NCBI GenBank assembly: GCA_016235815.1
Contig: JACRIM010000055.1
Coordinates: 1 to 64,000, forward strand
Reading direction: 5' to 3'
Source: Planctomycetota bacterium
GTDB lineage: Bacteria; Planctomycetota; Phycisphaerae; UBA1845; UTPLA1
Length of the DNA: 64,000 bases
Below are positions 23,609-31,797 of this stretch, in pieces; position 1 is the stretch's first letter; every line of letters begins with the position of its first letter. A model generated the notes under the pieces. The model was given only the letters and a program-made list of their open reading frames with translations. It was not told the origin of the DNA and did no database searches. The position numbers and the translations under genes were made by a program.

Positions 23609-25606
23609 TCACTGTAGCATGGCGGCCATGTCGTTGGCGAGGGCGCGCGATGGAGCGTGCGAGGGCATCAGCGTGACTGCTGTGTCGGCGGCATTCTTGG
23701 CTTCGCGGATGTGGGCGCGGGCGTCGGAGAGATTTCCCGCTTTGGCGGCGGCCTGACCGAGGTTGGCTTCGCAGATGGCGAGGAAGTACCACGCGTCGTG
23801 ATAGTCGGGGGCGAGGCGAACCGCTTCGCGCATGAGTTCGGCGGCGGCGGCGTGGTAGCCGAGGGCGAGGGGGACGTTGACGGCGGTGCCGAGGGAGAGG
23901 GCTTTGGTGTAGGCCGGTTCGTCGTAGGCGGCGATCCACTTCTTGGGATCGAGGTCGGCGGCGGCGGGATGGTTTGCCTTGATGACATCGACGTGTGCGG
24001 GGATGCGGCGGGCGAAGATGACGGCCTGCGGGTCGAAGTAGACAAGTGCCCAGTTGGTGTAGTCGGCGACGAGACGCATGACGAGGGGCTGGGTGTCGGG
24101 GCCGACGTGGAGGAGTGCCACATTGATGGCATCGCGGTCGAAGATGTCGGCGTGCGGACGTTTGGCAAGGCCGAGGTCGAAGGCGGCGGCGAGGGTTTCC
24201 TCTTTGTAGGCGAAGGTGTTGGTGTCGACGAAGAGTTTGAAGCGGTCGGGCAGCCAGGGGAGTGTGTTGCTCGATGAGAAGTAATCGACGAAGAGATTGG
24301 GTTGGAGCGAGGGTTGTGCGGCGAGCCAGTTGACGGCGTCGGTGGTGAAGGTGCGCGAGGAATAGCCCGTGCCGAATTGGCGGGTGATGCGGCGTTCGGA
24401 ATAGTAGAAGCGGCCGTTGACGAGGCCGACGGTCCACCAGAGGGAGAGGGCGGTGAGGATGATGGATTGGGCGAGAGACCGCAGGTTGGAAACCTGCGGT
24501 ACAGGACACCGGTTGGAAACCGGTGCCACAGCAGAAGTGCGAACCGGTGCTACTAATCGGCGCGCGGCGATGGCGCCAAGGGCCAGTGGTGCGCCTGCGA
24601 GGGCGAATTGGGCGATGTTGCGACGCATCTGGAAGGACATCGCGGCGAAGAGGATGAGCAGGAGCATGGGGGCAAATCGGCGGCGAATGAGACAGGCAAT
24701 GAGGCCGATGACGACGACGGCGAGGAGGACATAGTAGGCGTGCATGGTGCGGGCGTTGATGAACTCGCCGACGTAGCGAAAGGGCGAGTGGAATTCGGAG
24801 ATGAGAGACCAGGCGCTGATTGCCGTATCGTTGGGTCCGCCGGCCATGGCATTGGTACGGCGGAGGTAGGAGAGCGTTTCAATCGGAAAGGATGCGCCGC
24901 GCCAGCCCCAGGGGTTGAAGAAGCAGGCGATGAGTTGGGCACCGAAGGTCCAAAGGCGCGTTCGCAATGTTGTAGCGCAAACAGGATCGCGAGCGCCGGT
25001 GAGCGATGCGATCAGATCGGGCAGCAGGAATGCACCGGCGATGAAGAGGCCGACGAGGAAATAACTGTGCAAGTTCACCCAGGCGATTTGCAGGATGACG
25101 ATGGCGACGGCGCGGCGGCGGGTGAGCGTCGGGCGAGCGAGCAACGCGAGCATGGGCAGCATGATGGCGTAGCTGAAGAGTTCGGGTCGGAGGCCGAATC
25201 GTTCGTAGGCGGCCGCTCCTGCCAGGAGCCATGTTGCCGCGAGCCAGAGGAGCGAGCGCGTGAATTGGCGAAGCACGAGTGCGATGGCAGCGAAGGTGAT
25301 GATCGTGAGCGCGGTGCGCAGGGCAATCAGCCCCGCAGAACCGGCGGCGCGATGAGCGATGGCCATGATGATCTGGCTGCCCCAGTTTGCATTCACGAAG
25401 GTGACGGCGTTTTGCGGGAGAAGGAAGGGATCGCGGTCGACGATCTTGCCGTGAGTGAGGAAGTGTTGGCCGTAGGCGAGGTGGTAGCCGGTATCAAGGC
25501 TTTCGATCTTGTGCCAGGAGAGGGCGAGGACGAAGACGGCGACGGCGATGCAGGCGAATGCGCCAAGGAAATCACGGCGTGCGGGATTGTCACTCGCGGG
25601 GGGCAT
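23609..25606 (-). CDS. Multi-pass membrane protein with C-terminal TPRs and repeat insertion
   Basis: A 665-residue protein with about ten membrane helices in the first 430 residues (for example GAFACIAVAVFVLALSW near the start) and a soluble C-terminal part ending in TPR-type helices (about 560-665). The layout resembles planctomycete proteins related to GT-C glycosyltransferases or O-antigen ligase-type enzymes, but no catalytic motif is certain. Between helices, after GAIAARRLV, about 25 residues (APVRTSAVAPVSNRCPVPQV and on) are encoded by a twin-hairpin repeat (24480-24530), in frame. A role in envelope polysaccharide or protein glycosylation is plausible only. Confidence 0.75.
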   Translation of the reverse strand: MPPASDNPARRDFLGAFACIAVAVFVLALSWHKIESLDTGYHLAYGQHFLTHGKIVDRDPFLLPQNAVTFVNANWGSQIIMAIAHRAAGSAGLIALRTALTIITFAAIALVLRQFTRSLLWLAATWLLAGAAAYERFGLRPELFSYAIMLPMLALLARPTLTRRRAVAIVILQIAWVNLHSYFLVGLFIAGAFLLPDLIASLTGARDPVCATTLRTRLWTFGAQLIACFFNPWGWRGASFPIETLSYLRRTNAMAGGPNDTAISAWSLISEFHSPFRYVGEFINARTMHAYYVLLAVVVIGLIACLIRRRFAPMLLLILFAAMSFQMRRNIAQFALAGAPLALGAIAARRLVAPVRTSAVAPVSNRCPVPQVSNLRSLAQSIILTALSLWWTVGLVNGRFYYSERRITRQFGTGYSSRTFTTDAVNWLAAQPSLQPNLFVDYFSSSNTLPWLPDRFKLFVDTNTFAYKEETLAAAFDLGLAKRPHADIFDRDAINVALLHVGPDTQPLVMRLVADYTNWALVYFDPQAVIFARRIPAHVDVIKANHPAAADLDPKKWIAAYDEPAYTKALSLGTAVNVPLALGYHAAAAELMREAVRLAPDYHDAWYFLAICEANLGQAAAKAGNLSDARAHIREAKNAADTAVTLMPSHAPSRALANDMAAMLQ
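24480..24530. repeat. Twin-hairpin repeat, copy 5, with compensatory change
   Basis: Hairpin A here reads CGCAGGTTGGAAACCTGCG (24480-24498): the usual A and its partner T have changed to G and C together, so the stem is kept. Hairpin B (24507-24525) is the standard form, ending in CCACA. It is embedded in frame in a membrane protein gene. Confidence 0.92.
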
Positions 25607-25630
25607 AGGGGTTTATCGGCGGGATCGGAA

Positions 25631-25794
25631 TGACGAATGTCGAATTACCAATGACGAATGTCGAATTACCAATGACAAAAGGGGCCGAGATGTGGACGGA
25701 TTGCGCGGGGCGAACTGTTGAGCGACATTCCGTGGTCGGGAATTGGTTTGTATCAAAGATCCCACCCTAGCCCTCCCCTTTTGAAAGGGAGGGG
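25631..25794. repeat. Tandem 21 bp repeats and CCCTCCCC hairpin
   Basis: A 21 bp unit (TGACGAATGTCGAATTACCA plus A) is perfectly duplicated at 25631-25651 and 25652-25672, with a partial third copy. At 25770-25794 CCCTCCCCTTTTGAAAGG continues into GAGGGG, an imperfect hairpin preceded by AAGATCCCACCCT as at 20134. No gene lies in 25607-25859. Confidence 0.8.
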
Positions 25795-25859
25795 ACAGAA
25801 TGGCTGTCGCCAAAGAGAACGGTCGCGGTCCAGCAGAGTTGCTGCGATCCGAATGATAT

Positions 25860-28823
25860 TTACCGTCCGGCGGAGGAGAGCGTCGGGAATGCCTCGGCTT
25901 CGGCCTCTTCCTGGATGATGATGGTCGGCTTGATGAGAATCAGCAGAACCTGATCATCCTTCACGTTCGACGTATTCGAAAACGCCCGCTTCAGCACCGG
26001 GATGCGCGAGAGGATCGGCACGCCGGCATCGACGTCACGCTCCGCGGACAGTTTCAAACCGCCGATGAGAAGCGTTCCGCCATCGGGGACGGAGACCGTC
26101 GTTCGCACGTCCTGCGTCGTGAGCGTCGCAAGTTCGATGAAGCCGGAGCCGACGGTGTTGGAACCACCGAAGAAGACCGTGCGGAAGTCGCCGGTAATCG
26201 TCGTAAACGTTCGCACCGTCATCGTCACGTATTTGTGGTCGGCCGAGATGGTGGCCTGCACGTCGAGCGAGCGGCCGGTCGGGGCGGTGGCGACACCGGG
26301 CAGGAAGGCGCCGGCGTTGTCACCGATGATCGGCGTCAGGGCGGCGATGTAGTCGCGCTGGACGAAGGCCTCGAAGGTGGCGCGTTGTCCGTTGAAGAGG
26401 ACGAGGCGCGGGGCGTCGAGGTCGCTGGCCCGGCGGTCGACCTGTGTCGCTCGAAGAAGGAAGTCCACCTGAATGTTGTCGAGGAAGCTTCCGAAGACCT
26501 GAAACGCGGGCGACGAGTTCACCAGTGAGCCGAGCGAGCCGTTGATGTTGGTGTCGGAGGGCGTCGCCAATGCGAGCGTGTTGTTCACGATCGGGATCGG
26601 CGTGAAGCTGCCGCTGGCCGGGCCGACGTTGCCGGACGCGGGCACGAGGCCGGGCTGTCCGTAGGGCTGGGCGAAGGGCTGCGTCGGAAGGTTGATACCG
26701 ACGTTGCCGGGGGCGCCCGGTGTGTAGCCGTTGCGAACGAACTGTCTTGGGACGAGGATCGGGTTTCCGGTGGCCGGGTCGCGGATGGTGGTTCGGTCGA
26801 ATCCGGCGTTGCCGTTGTTGAGGACGACGTCGAGATCGACGCCGATCTGCTCGAGCCAGTTTCGCGTGATGGTGATGTAGCGGGCCTCGACGGCGACCTG
26901 CATGGCGCGAGCCTGTCGAAGCTGTCGGAGCAGATCGCGCAACTGGCCGTGGGCCGTAGTGGTTTGGGTGACGATGACCTGATTTTGAAGCGCGGAGATC
27001 GCACCGACGTTTCCGCCGGCATCGCGCCAACTTTCAGGGTCGATGGTCTGCTGAATGAGCTGCATGAGGGGCTCAAGCGGATCGCCGAGGTTCTGCTGGT
27101 TTTCTTGCTGCTGGCCGCCTTGCTGACCGCCGCCTTGCTGCTGACCACCGCCACCTTGACCGCCTTGTCCTCCGCCGAAGAGAAATCGACCGCCACCCAG
27201 TCCACCCTGCTGATTCTGTGATTGCGGGACGTTGTACGGAGTGAATCGGCTTCGGAAGGTTGGGACGGTGATGATGAGGTCTTGCACGTTGTAGACGCGC
27301 GTCACCTTGTTTCGGCTAAGGTCTTCCTTGGTGGATACGGTGACGACACCGTCATCGATTTCGTAGGCGAGTTCGGTTTCACCGCCGCCGACGGCGTTGA
27401 GAATCAGTTGAAGGGCTTTTTCATACTTGACGCCCTGGAGCTTGAGGTTGACTTCGGCTTCCTTTTCGATGGCTGCGGCGCTGAGCGCGGCCCAGTTGGG
27501 GACGATGTTAAGGCCGGTGAGGGCGCGGAGGTTTTCGATGACGTCTTCGAATCGTTTGGCCTCGAAGACGAGTTCGGAGGCGACGGCCTGCAACTTCTTG
27601 CGGGCGACGCGCGTGCTGTCGGATTCGGCGGATTCCTCGGAACCGGTTCGGCGCGAGGCGATCTCGGGCCAGTTCTTCGGATACATGACATCCTTGTGCC
27701 AGGGAATGAGGGTTTCATGGTTTTCGATGAGCAGATCCTGAGTCTGGGCGCTCTTGGTGTCGAGGGTTCCGCGATCACGGTTGGCGACGGAGAAATCCTC
27801 GATGGTGTCCTTCATCCAGGCGGCCTGGCTGTTTTCAGGATCGATGGCGAGAACCTGCTTGAGGACCTGGATGGCGTCGTCGTAGCGGCGTTCTTTGCGC
27901 AACTCGGCGGCCTGCTGCATGAGCTGCTCGACCTGGCGCAGCTTGGTGGCGCGAATGCGATTGGTGCGCTCGGCTTCCTGCTGCTCGATTTCCTGATGCT
28001 TTTTCTGAATCTCGCGCTCGTCGAAGTCGCGCTGCTCGTCGTCGAGGAACTTCTCCAGCTCGGAGGCCTGAATTCGCAGGTCTTCGTAGCGGGACGGCGG
28101 CGAGGCATAGCGGCGATTCATCTCGAGGGTCTGCTTGGCGAAATCGAGAATGCGACGGGCTTCATCGAAATCCTCGGCAAGGACGGCCTTGCGGATCTTT
28201 GACTCGGTGTCGCGGTAGATCCTGGCGGCCTGCTGCCAGAGGAGCTCGTGTTCCTCGGCGAGTTGCTCGACGATGGAAGATCCACCATTGGAGGATCGCA
28301 CCGCCGGCTGTGTTCTGATGTCGTCGCTGATTCTTACTGACGTGTTGTCGGTGGATTTAACCGTTTCCACGGGTTCGGATTTCGCCGCCCGTCGAGACGG
28401 ATCTTCGGCTTTGGTCTGATTTTCGATTTCGTCCAACTGAAGCTTCGCGTTGTCCTTTTGATCGGGCGTCGCGAACTTGTTCACGATGACTTTGTCGTAA
28501 GCGGCCTTGGCGGCATCCCACTTCTTGTCCTTCATGGCGGCATCACCGGCGCTCAGCGCAGCCTTGGCATCGGCGATGGCGTCGACGGCCTTTTTGGCCA
28601 TGTCGGTGTAGCGTTGAAACTGAAGCTGCTGATCTTCCTCTTCAAGATCGTCGGCCGAGATGTTACTCAGGATGTTGAGGGCATCCTGATACTTCGCCTT
28701 GTCGTAGAGTTTGACGGCTTCGGCGAGGCGGTCGGCGGGCGTTTCATCATCGGCGCGAACCGGAACGGCCAGCGCGCAGAGCATGACGATAAGCATGCCA
28801 CATGGAATGCGGAGTCGCAGCAT
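25860..28823 (-). CDS. Secretin-type outer membrane channel protein
   Basis: A 987-residue exported protein (signal peptide GMLIVMLCALAVPVRA). The N-terminal third has TPR-like and coiled-coil helices. Residues about 385-520 hold STN/N-domain-type folds (VIENLRALTGLNIVPNWAAL). A Gln/Gly-rich linker is at about 540-580. The C-terminal third is the secretin core, with VEARYITITRNWLEQIGVDL, SVPDGGTLLIGGLKL and VPILSRIPVLKRAFSNT. Secretins form gated rings for type II secretion or type IV pili. No other secretion genes are adjacent, so the system is undecided. AAGGAG precedes the ATG. Its promoter region is shared with the divergent GGDEF gene. Confidence 0.88.
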   Translation of the reverse strand: MLRLRIPCGMLIVMLCALAVPVRADDETPADRLAEAVKLYDKAKYQDALNILSNISADDLEEEDQQLQFQRYTDMAKKAVDAIADAKAALSAGDAAMKDKKWDAAKAAYDKVIVNKFATPDQKDNAKLQLDEIENQTKAEDPSRRAAKSEPVETVKSTDNTSVRISDDIRTQPAVRSSNGGSSIVEQLAEEHELLWQQAARIYRDTESKIRKAVLAEDFDEARRILDFAKQTLEMNRRYASPPSRYEDLRIQASELEKFLDDEQRDFDEREIQKKHQEIEQQEAERTNRIRATKLRQVEQLMQQAAELRKERRYDDAIQVLKQVLAIDPENSQAAWMKDTIEDFSVANRDRGTLDTKSAQTQDLLIENHETLIPWHKDVMYPKNWPEIASRRTGSEESAESDSTRVARKKLQAVASELVFEAKRFEDVIENLRALTGLNIVPNWAALSAAAIEKEAEVNLKLQGVKYEKALQLILNAVGGGETELAYEIDDGVVTVSTKEDLSRNKVTRVYNVQDLIITVPTFRSRFTPYNVPQSQNQQGGLGGGRFLFGGGQGGQGGGGQQQGGGQQGGQQQENQQNLGDPLEPLMQLIQQTIDPESWRDAGGNVGAISALQNQVIVTQTTTAHGQLRDLLRQLRQARAMQVAVEARYITITRNWLEQIGVDLDVVLNNGNAGFDRTTIRDPATGNPILVPRQFVRNGYTPGAPGNVGINLPTQPFAQPYGQPGLVPASGNVGPASGSFTPIPIVNNTLALATPSDTNINGSLGSLVNSSPAFQVFGSFLDNIQVDFLLRATQVDRRASDLDAPRLVLFNGQRATFEAFVQRDYIAALTPIIGDNAGAFLPGVATAPTGRSLDVQATISADHKYVTMTVRTFTTITGDFRTVFFGGSNTVGSGFIELATLTTQDVRTTVSVPDGGTLLIGGLKLSAERDVDAGVPILSRIPVLKRAFSNTSNVKDDQVLLILIKPTIIIQEEAEAEAFPTLSSAGR

Positions 28824-28854
28824 GAGGATCTCCTTACGATCACTTAATCAATCG

Positions 28855-28874
28855 GATCCGTACTGGTACGGATC
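28855..28874. promoter_or_regulatory. Palindrome upstream of the secretin gene
   Basis: GATCCGTAC and GTACGGATC are perfect 9-base inverted repeats with a 2-base spacer, 32 bases before the secretin ATG and beside its ribosome binding site. It could be an operator or a leader hairpin. Confidence 0.4.
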
Positions 28875-28951
28875 GGCATGGCAAATTCGGCAACACCCCT
28901 GGTCGTTCCCTTGCCGTTGGGAAGCATCGTTGGCTCGTCGTTACTTTCTTC

Positions 28952-29006
28952 GGACCGGGAGGTTAGGTCTGGGTGGGATCTACCTGGTAGGTCATCACCC
29001 CGGTCC
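28952..29006. ncRNA. Candidate structured RNA hairpin
   Basis: A 55-base element: GGACCGG pairs with CGGTCC, inside it GGGTG with CACCC, then GATCTAC with GTAGGTC around CTG, with an unpaired GAGGTTAGGTCT on the 5' side. The pairing is seen by hand only. Strand and transcription are unknown. Confidence 0.35.
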
Positions 29007-29419
29007 AAATCGACCATCGAGCCAATAGAATTTACGCCGCTTCGTTTGGCAATGCAAGCCCCGAAGAGGTTTTTGGCGTGGTGGGGTCATGCCCGGGGAG
29101 GGTTTGCGGACCCGCTGGTAGTTCTCGGAGCAACCTGGTTCCGGGGGAACCCAGAACGATACGTAGGAGCAGGTGATTCGGGATTTGGGACCATGCCCGG
29201 CATCGTCCGATCACAAACAGGTCCGAAACACGGGCCTTGGCGAGCCGCAACCATTTAAGAGTAAAACAGTTAGGGAGATTCCTAATTCAGCGGTCCACGG
29301 AATATTACGAAATAGACACTGCGTAACCCAGTGTCCGAGGTCGAATAGGTCCGAAGAGGCTTCCATTCGGCGCGTTTAAGTTTTTTTGCCGCCGTCGCAA
29401 AAGCGGTCAGCAGGTAAAA

Positions 29420-29429
29420 CGCTTAAGCG
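29420..29429. promoter_or_regulatory. CGCTTAAGCG palindrome before the GGDEF gene
   Basis: A perfect 10-base palindrome directly upstream of the GAGGGA ribosome binding site (29437-29442) of the HDOD-GGDEF-PilZ gene. It may be an operator; support is weak. Confidence 0.3.
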
Positions 29430-29452
29430 ATTTGGTGAGGGATATAACCCGA

Positions 29453-31513
29453 ATGGGAAGTTCGAATTCAGTGTTGGCCGGGCCGAAAGATCCGATTCGC
29501 TCAGGTTCGGCGTCATCGCTCCGTGAGAAGCTTGTCTCCTTGTTCGGCAAGGTCAAGCTTCCGAGCAGCCCTGTTCTTGCCACGAAGATTCTGGAACTTA
29601 CGCAGAATGAGGATGCCTCGGCCGAGGATTTCGCGCAGCTGATTCAGATGGATGGGGCGCTGGCGGCCCGTTTGCTGAAGATGTCCAACGCCGCGTCACT
29701 TGGGCAGCGCACCCCAGTCACAACTCTTCATAAGGCGGTCACCGTCCTCGGAATCGCCCGCGTTCGAACGGCCGCCCTGGGATTCCAGTTGGTCGGCCAT
29801 TTGAACAAGCTGGGAAATTACCCGTTCGATATGGCCCGCTATTGGCAACATGCACTGCTTCGCGGGTGCGTGGCGCGGGAGTTGGCGCGGATCGTCGTCC
29901 CGAAGTTGGCGGAGGAGGCGTTCCTCGTCGGCTTGTTGCAGGACACGGGCATCCTGCTGCTGATCCAAATCCTCGGCAAAGAGTATGCCGATTTGTTCGC
30001 GAAGTTCGGACAGGACCATGTGATCTTCTATCAGGCCGAGCGGCGCTCAGCGGCCCACACACACGTCGAGGCCTCGGCGGCGATCGCACAGGAGTGGAAG
30101 CTGCCGGACGTGATCGCGCAACCGATCGCCACGCATCACACGCCCGTCCCGATCAACGTGGAACGCGACAAACTGGCCGGTGTTGCCTATTTGGTCGGTT
30201 CCATGCGGTTTGCCCAACACGAAATCAGCGGGAATTCAGCGGACCCCGCGCGGGAATACGCGATCCAGACCCTGCGTCTGGATGACGCCGCATTTCAGAG
30301 GGCTTTCGCCGATGCGGCGAAATGCTATGAGCAGATGGCGGAGCTGCTGGGTGATGACCTGCCTGAAGGCGTCGACGTAACCGAATTGCTCAGTCAGGCC
30401 AACGCACAATTAACGACGGTCGCGGGGCAGGCGGAAGAGAAGGTGACGACGGCGGTCGCTGAACGAAATGAACTTGAGGCGCGACAGGCGGAGTTGACAA
30501 GCGTCCTTGGTGAGGTGAAGAAGCGAGCCTCGTGCGATCCGCTTACGGGCACGTTGAATCGAGGGGCTTTGAGCGAGGCGGCGGCCGAGTGCCTTCGCCG
30601 ATCGCGTGAGGCGCGATCGACCCTCAGCGTGGCATTTCTCGACGTGGATAATTTCAAGAAACTCAACGACACCTTCGGACACAAGACGGGCGACGAAGTT
30701 CTGAAGAACGTAGCCGTTGCGATTGCCGGGCTTGGCCGGGATCCGGGATGCAGCGGCCGGTATGGCGGCGAAGAATTCATCGTGATGGTGCCGGGTCTGG
30801 ACGAGGCCGGGGCGCGCCTTTTTGGTGAATCGGTGTGCGAGGCGATTCGTGGGATCGGCTTTCGCGGGCTGGGGTTAAGCGGACCGGTGACGGCCAGCGT
30901 CGGCGTCGCGCACGGCGTGCCGACATCGATGATGACGGTCGATGAAGCGTTCGGCGCTGCCGACCGCCTGATGTATCAGGCGAAGAAATCCGGCAAGAAT
31001 CGTTCCGTCGTTGGCGGGCTTGTCGTGCAACCCGAGTCGGGATCCCCCACGCCATTCTCGACAGGTTCAGCGGCGGTCGAACCCGCGCTGATCGCGGCGG
31101 TTGCTTTGCAGATGAACGAGACCGAAGCGCCGGTTGCGGACAATATGCGGGCCGAGCGTCGTGAAAAGGTGGCGATGGTTTGCAAGGTGGCGACGTTCAC
31201 CGAGAACTTCCAAACGCGAAGTGAGACGGGGTGCGTGCGGAATTTGTCGGCCGGAGGCATGAGCCTCCTCATGTCGCGGGCAGTAGCTGAGGGCCAGCCG
31301 GTAGAGGCAGCGATTCATTTGCCCGACAAATCAGTGGTCTATATGGCGGGCGTCGTGTCGCATAATCGAATGGTGCGCGCGAATGTCCACGAGGTTGGGA
31401 TCAAGGTGTCCACGACGAGTCGGCAGCCGATCTTTTCGGCGAATCCGGCGTCGGCACTGGTAAACCTACCCTGGCTCGCCGAGGCTTTGCGATCGGGGAA
31501 ATGTGGGCGGTAA
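29453..31513 (+). CDS. HDOD-GGDEF-PilZ signalling protein
   Basis: A 686-residue cytoplasmic protein with no membrane segment. Residues about 25-230 form an HDOD domain (LPSSPVLATKILELTQNEDA, FLVGLLQDTGILLLIQ). A coiled coil follows (about 310-350), then a GGDEF domain (about 355-520) with CDPLTGTLNRGAL and the active-site loop RYGGEEFIV, so it should make cyclic di-GMP. The usual RxxD inhibitory site before it is not intact (RDPG). The C-terminal part (about 565-665) is a PilZ domain, with RAERR (RxxxR) and NLSAGG (NxSxxG), able to bind the same nucleotide. GAGGGA sits 10 bases before the ATG at 29453. It is divergent from the secretin gene, so pilus or secretion control is plausible (inference). 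Confidence 0.88.
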   Translation: MGSSNSVLAGPKDPIRSGSASSLREKLVSLFGKVKLPSSPVLATKILELTQNEDASAEDFAQLIQMDGALAARLLKMSNAASLGQRTPVTTLHKAVTVLGIARVRTAALGFQLVGHLNKLGNYPFDMARYWQHALLRGCVARELARIVVPKLAEEAFLVGLLQDTGILLLIQILGKEYADLFAKFGQDHVIFYQAERRSAAHTHVEASAAIAQEWKLPDVIAQPIATHHTPVPINVERDKLAGVAYLVGSMRFAQHEISGNSADPAREYAIQTLRLDDAAFQRAFADAAKCYEQMAELLGDDLPEGVDVTELLSQANAQLTTVAGQAEEKVTTAVAERNELEARQAELTSVLGEVKKRASCDPLTGTLNRGALSEAAAECLRRSREARSTLSVAFLDVDNFKKLNDTFGHKTGDEVLKNVAVAIAGLGRDPGCSGRYGGEEFIVMVPGLDEAGARLFGESVCEAIRGIGFRGLGLSGPVTASVGVAHGVPTSMMTVDEAFGAADRLMYQAKKSGKNRSVVGGLVVQPESGSPTPFSTGSAAVEPALIAAVALQMNETEAPVADNMRAERREKVAMVCKVATFTENFQTRSETGCVRNLSAGGMSLLMSRAVAEGQPVEAAIHLPDKSVVYMAGVVSHNRMVRANVHEVGIKVSTTSRQPIFSANPASALVNLPWLAEALRSGKCGR

Positions 31514-31658
31514 GCAAATCGCAAGGCCTGGGTCGCATCATATCTGTTATAGGTCCAGCTAACATGGTTGCGCGACGAGAATTTGCGTAACAAGCTTCCC
31601 TTCATAAGGTTAAGGCTGTTTCCAAGCTAGCCCGATTTCTTGCACCGTCTCTTTTCAT

Positions 31659-31687
31659 TTGCCCGATCCTGATTTTGGTGTTATAAT
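31659..31687 (+). promoter_or_regulatory. Sigma-70 type promoter for dnaG-rpoD
   Basis: TTGCCC (31659-31664) and TATAAT (31682-31687) with a spacing of exactly 17 bases, about 110 bases before the dnaG start. The -10 box is a perfect consensus; the -35 box matches four of six positions. Confidence 0.65.
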
Positions 31688-31797
31688 ACTCGGTCGTTTT
31701 CAACCCCGTTCTTGGGGGGGCGGCAGGCAAGGCGGCGGAACCGTTCTGGCTGTGGATGCAGCTTAAGTCTTTGGGCCGAATATACTTAGGAGAGAGA

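Larger units (their letters stand above)
28824..29452. other. Non-coding region with strong hairpins
   Basis: 629 bases without a gene between two divergent genes. Strong hairpins: 28855-28874 (GATCCGTAC-TG-GTACGGATC), 28952-29006 (closing stem GGACCGG/CGGTCC with inner stems GGGTG/CACCC and GATCTAC/GTAGGTC), 29121-29157 (GTTCT/AGAAC closing GGTTCC-GGG-GGAACC) and 29315-29335 (GACACTG/CAGTGTC). CTTCGGACC (28948-28956) can also pair with GGTCCGAAG (29348-29356), closing about 410 bases. A T7 run lies at 29381-29387. I could not match it to RNase P RNA, tmRNA, SRP RNA or a c-di-GMP riboswitch. Confidence 0.6.

Noticed and set aside
28880-29390. RNase P RNA, tmRNA, SRP RNA or GEMM c-di-GMP riboswitch
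   Set aside because: I looked for their conserved words (for example GAGGAAAGTCC and GGTTCGA) and did not find them on either strand.
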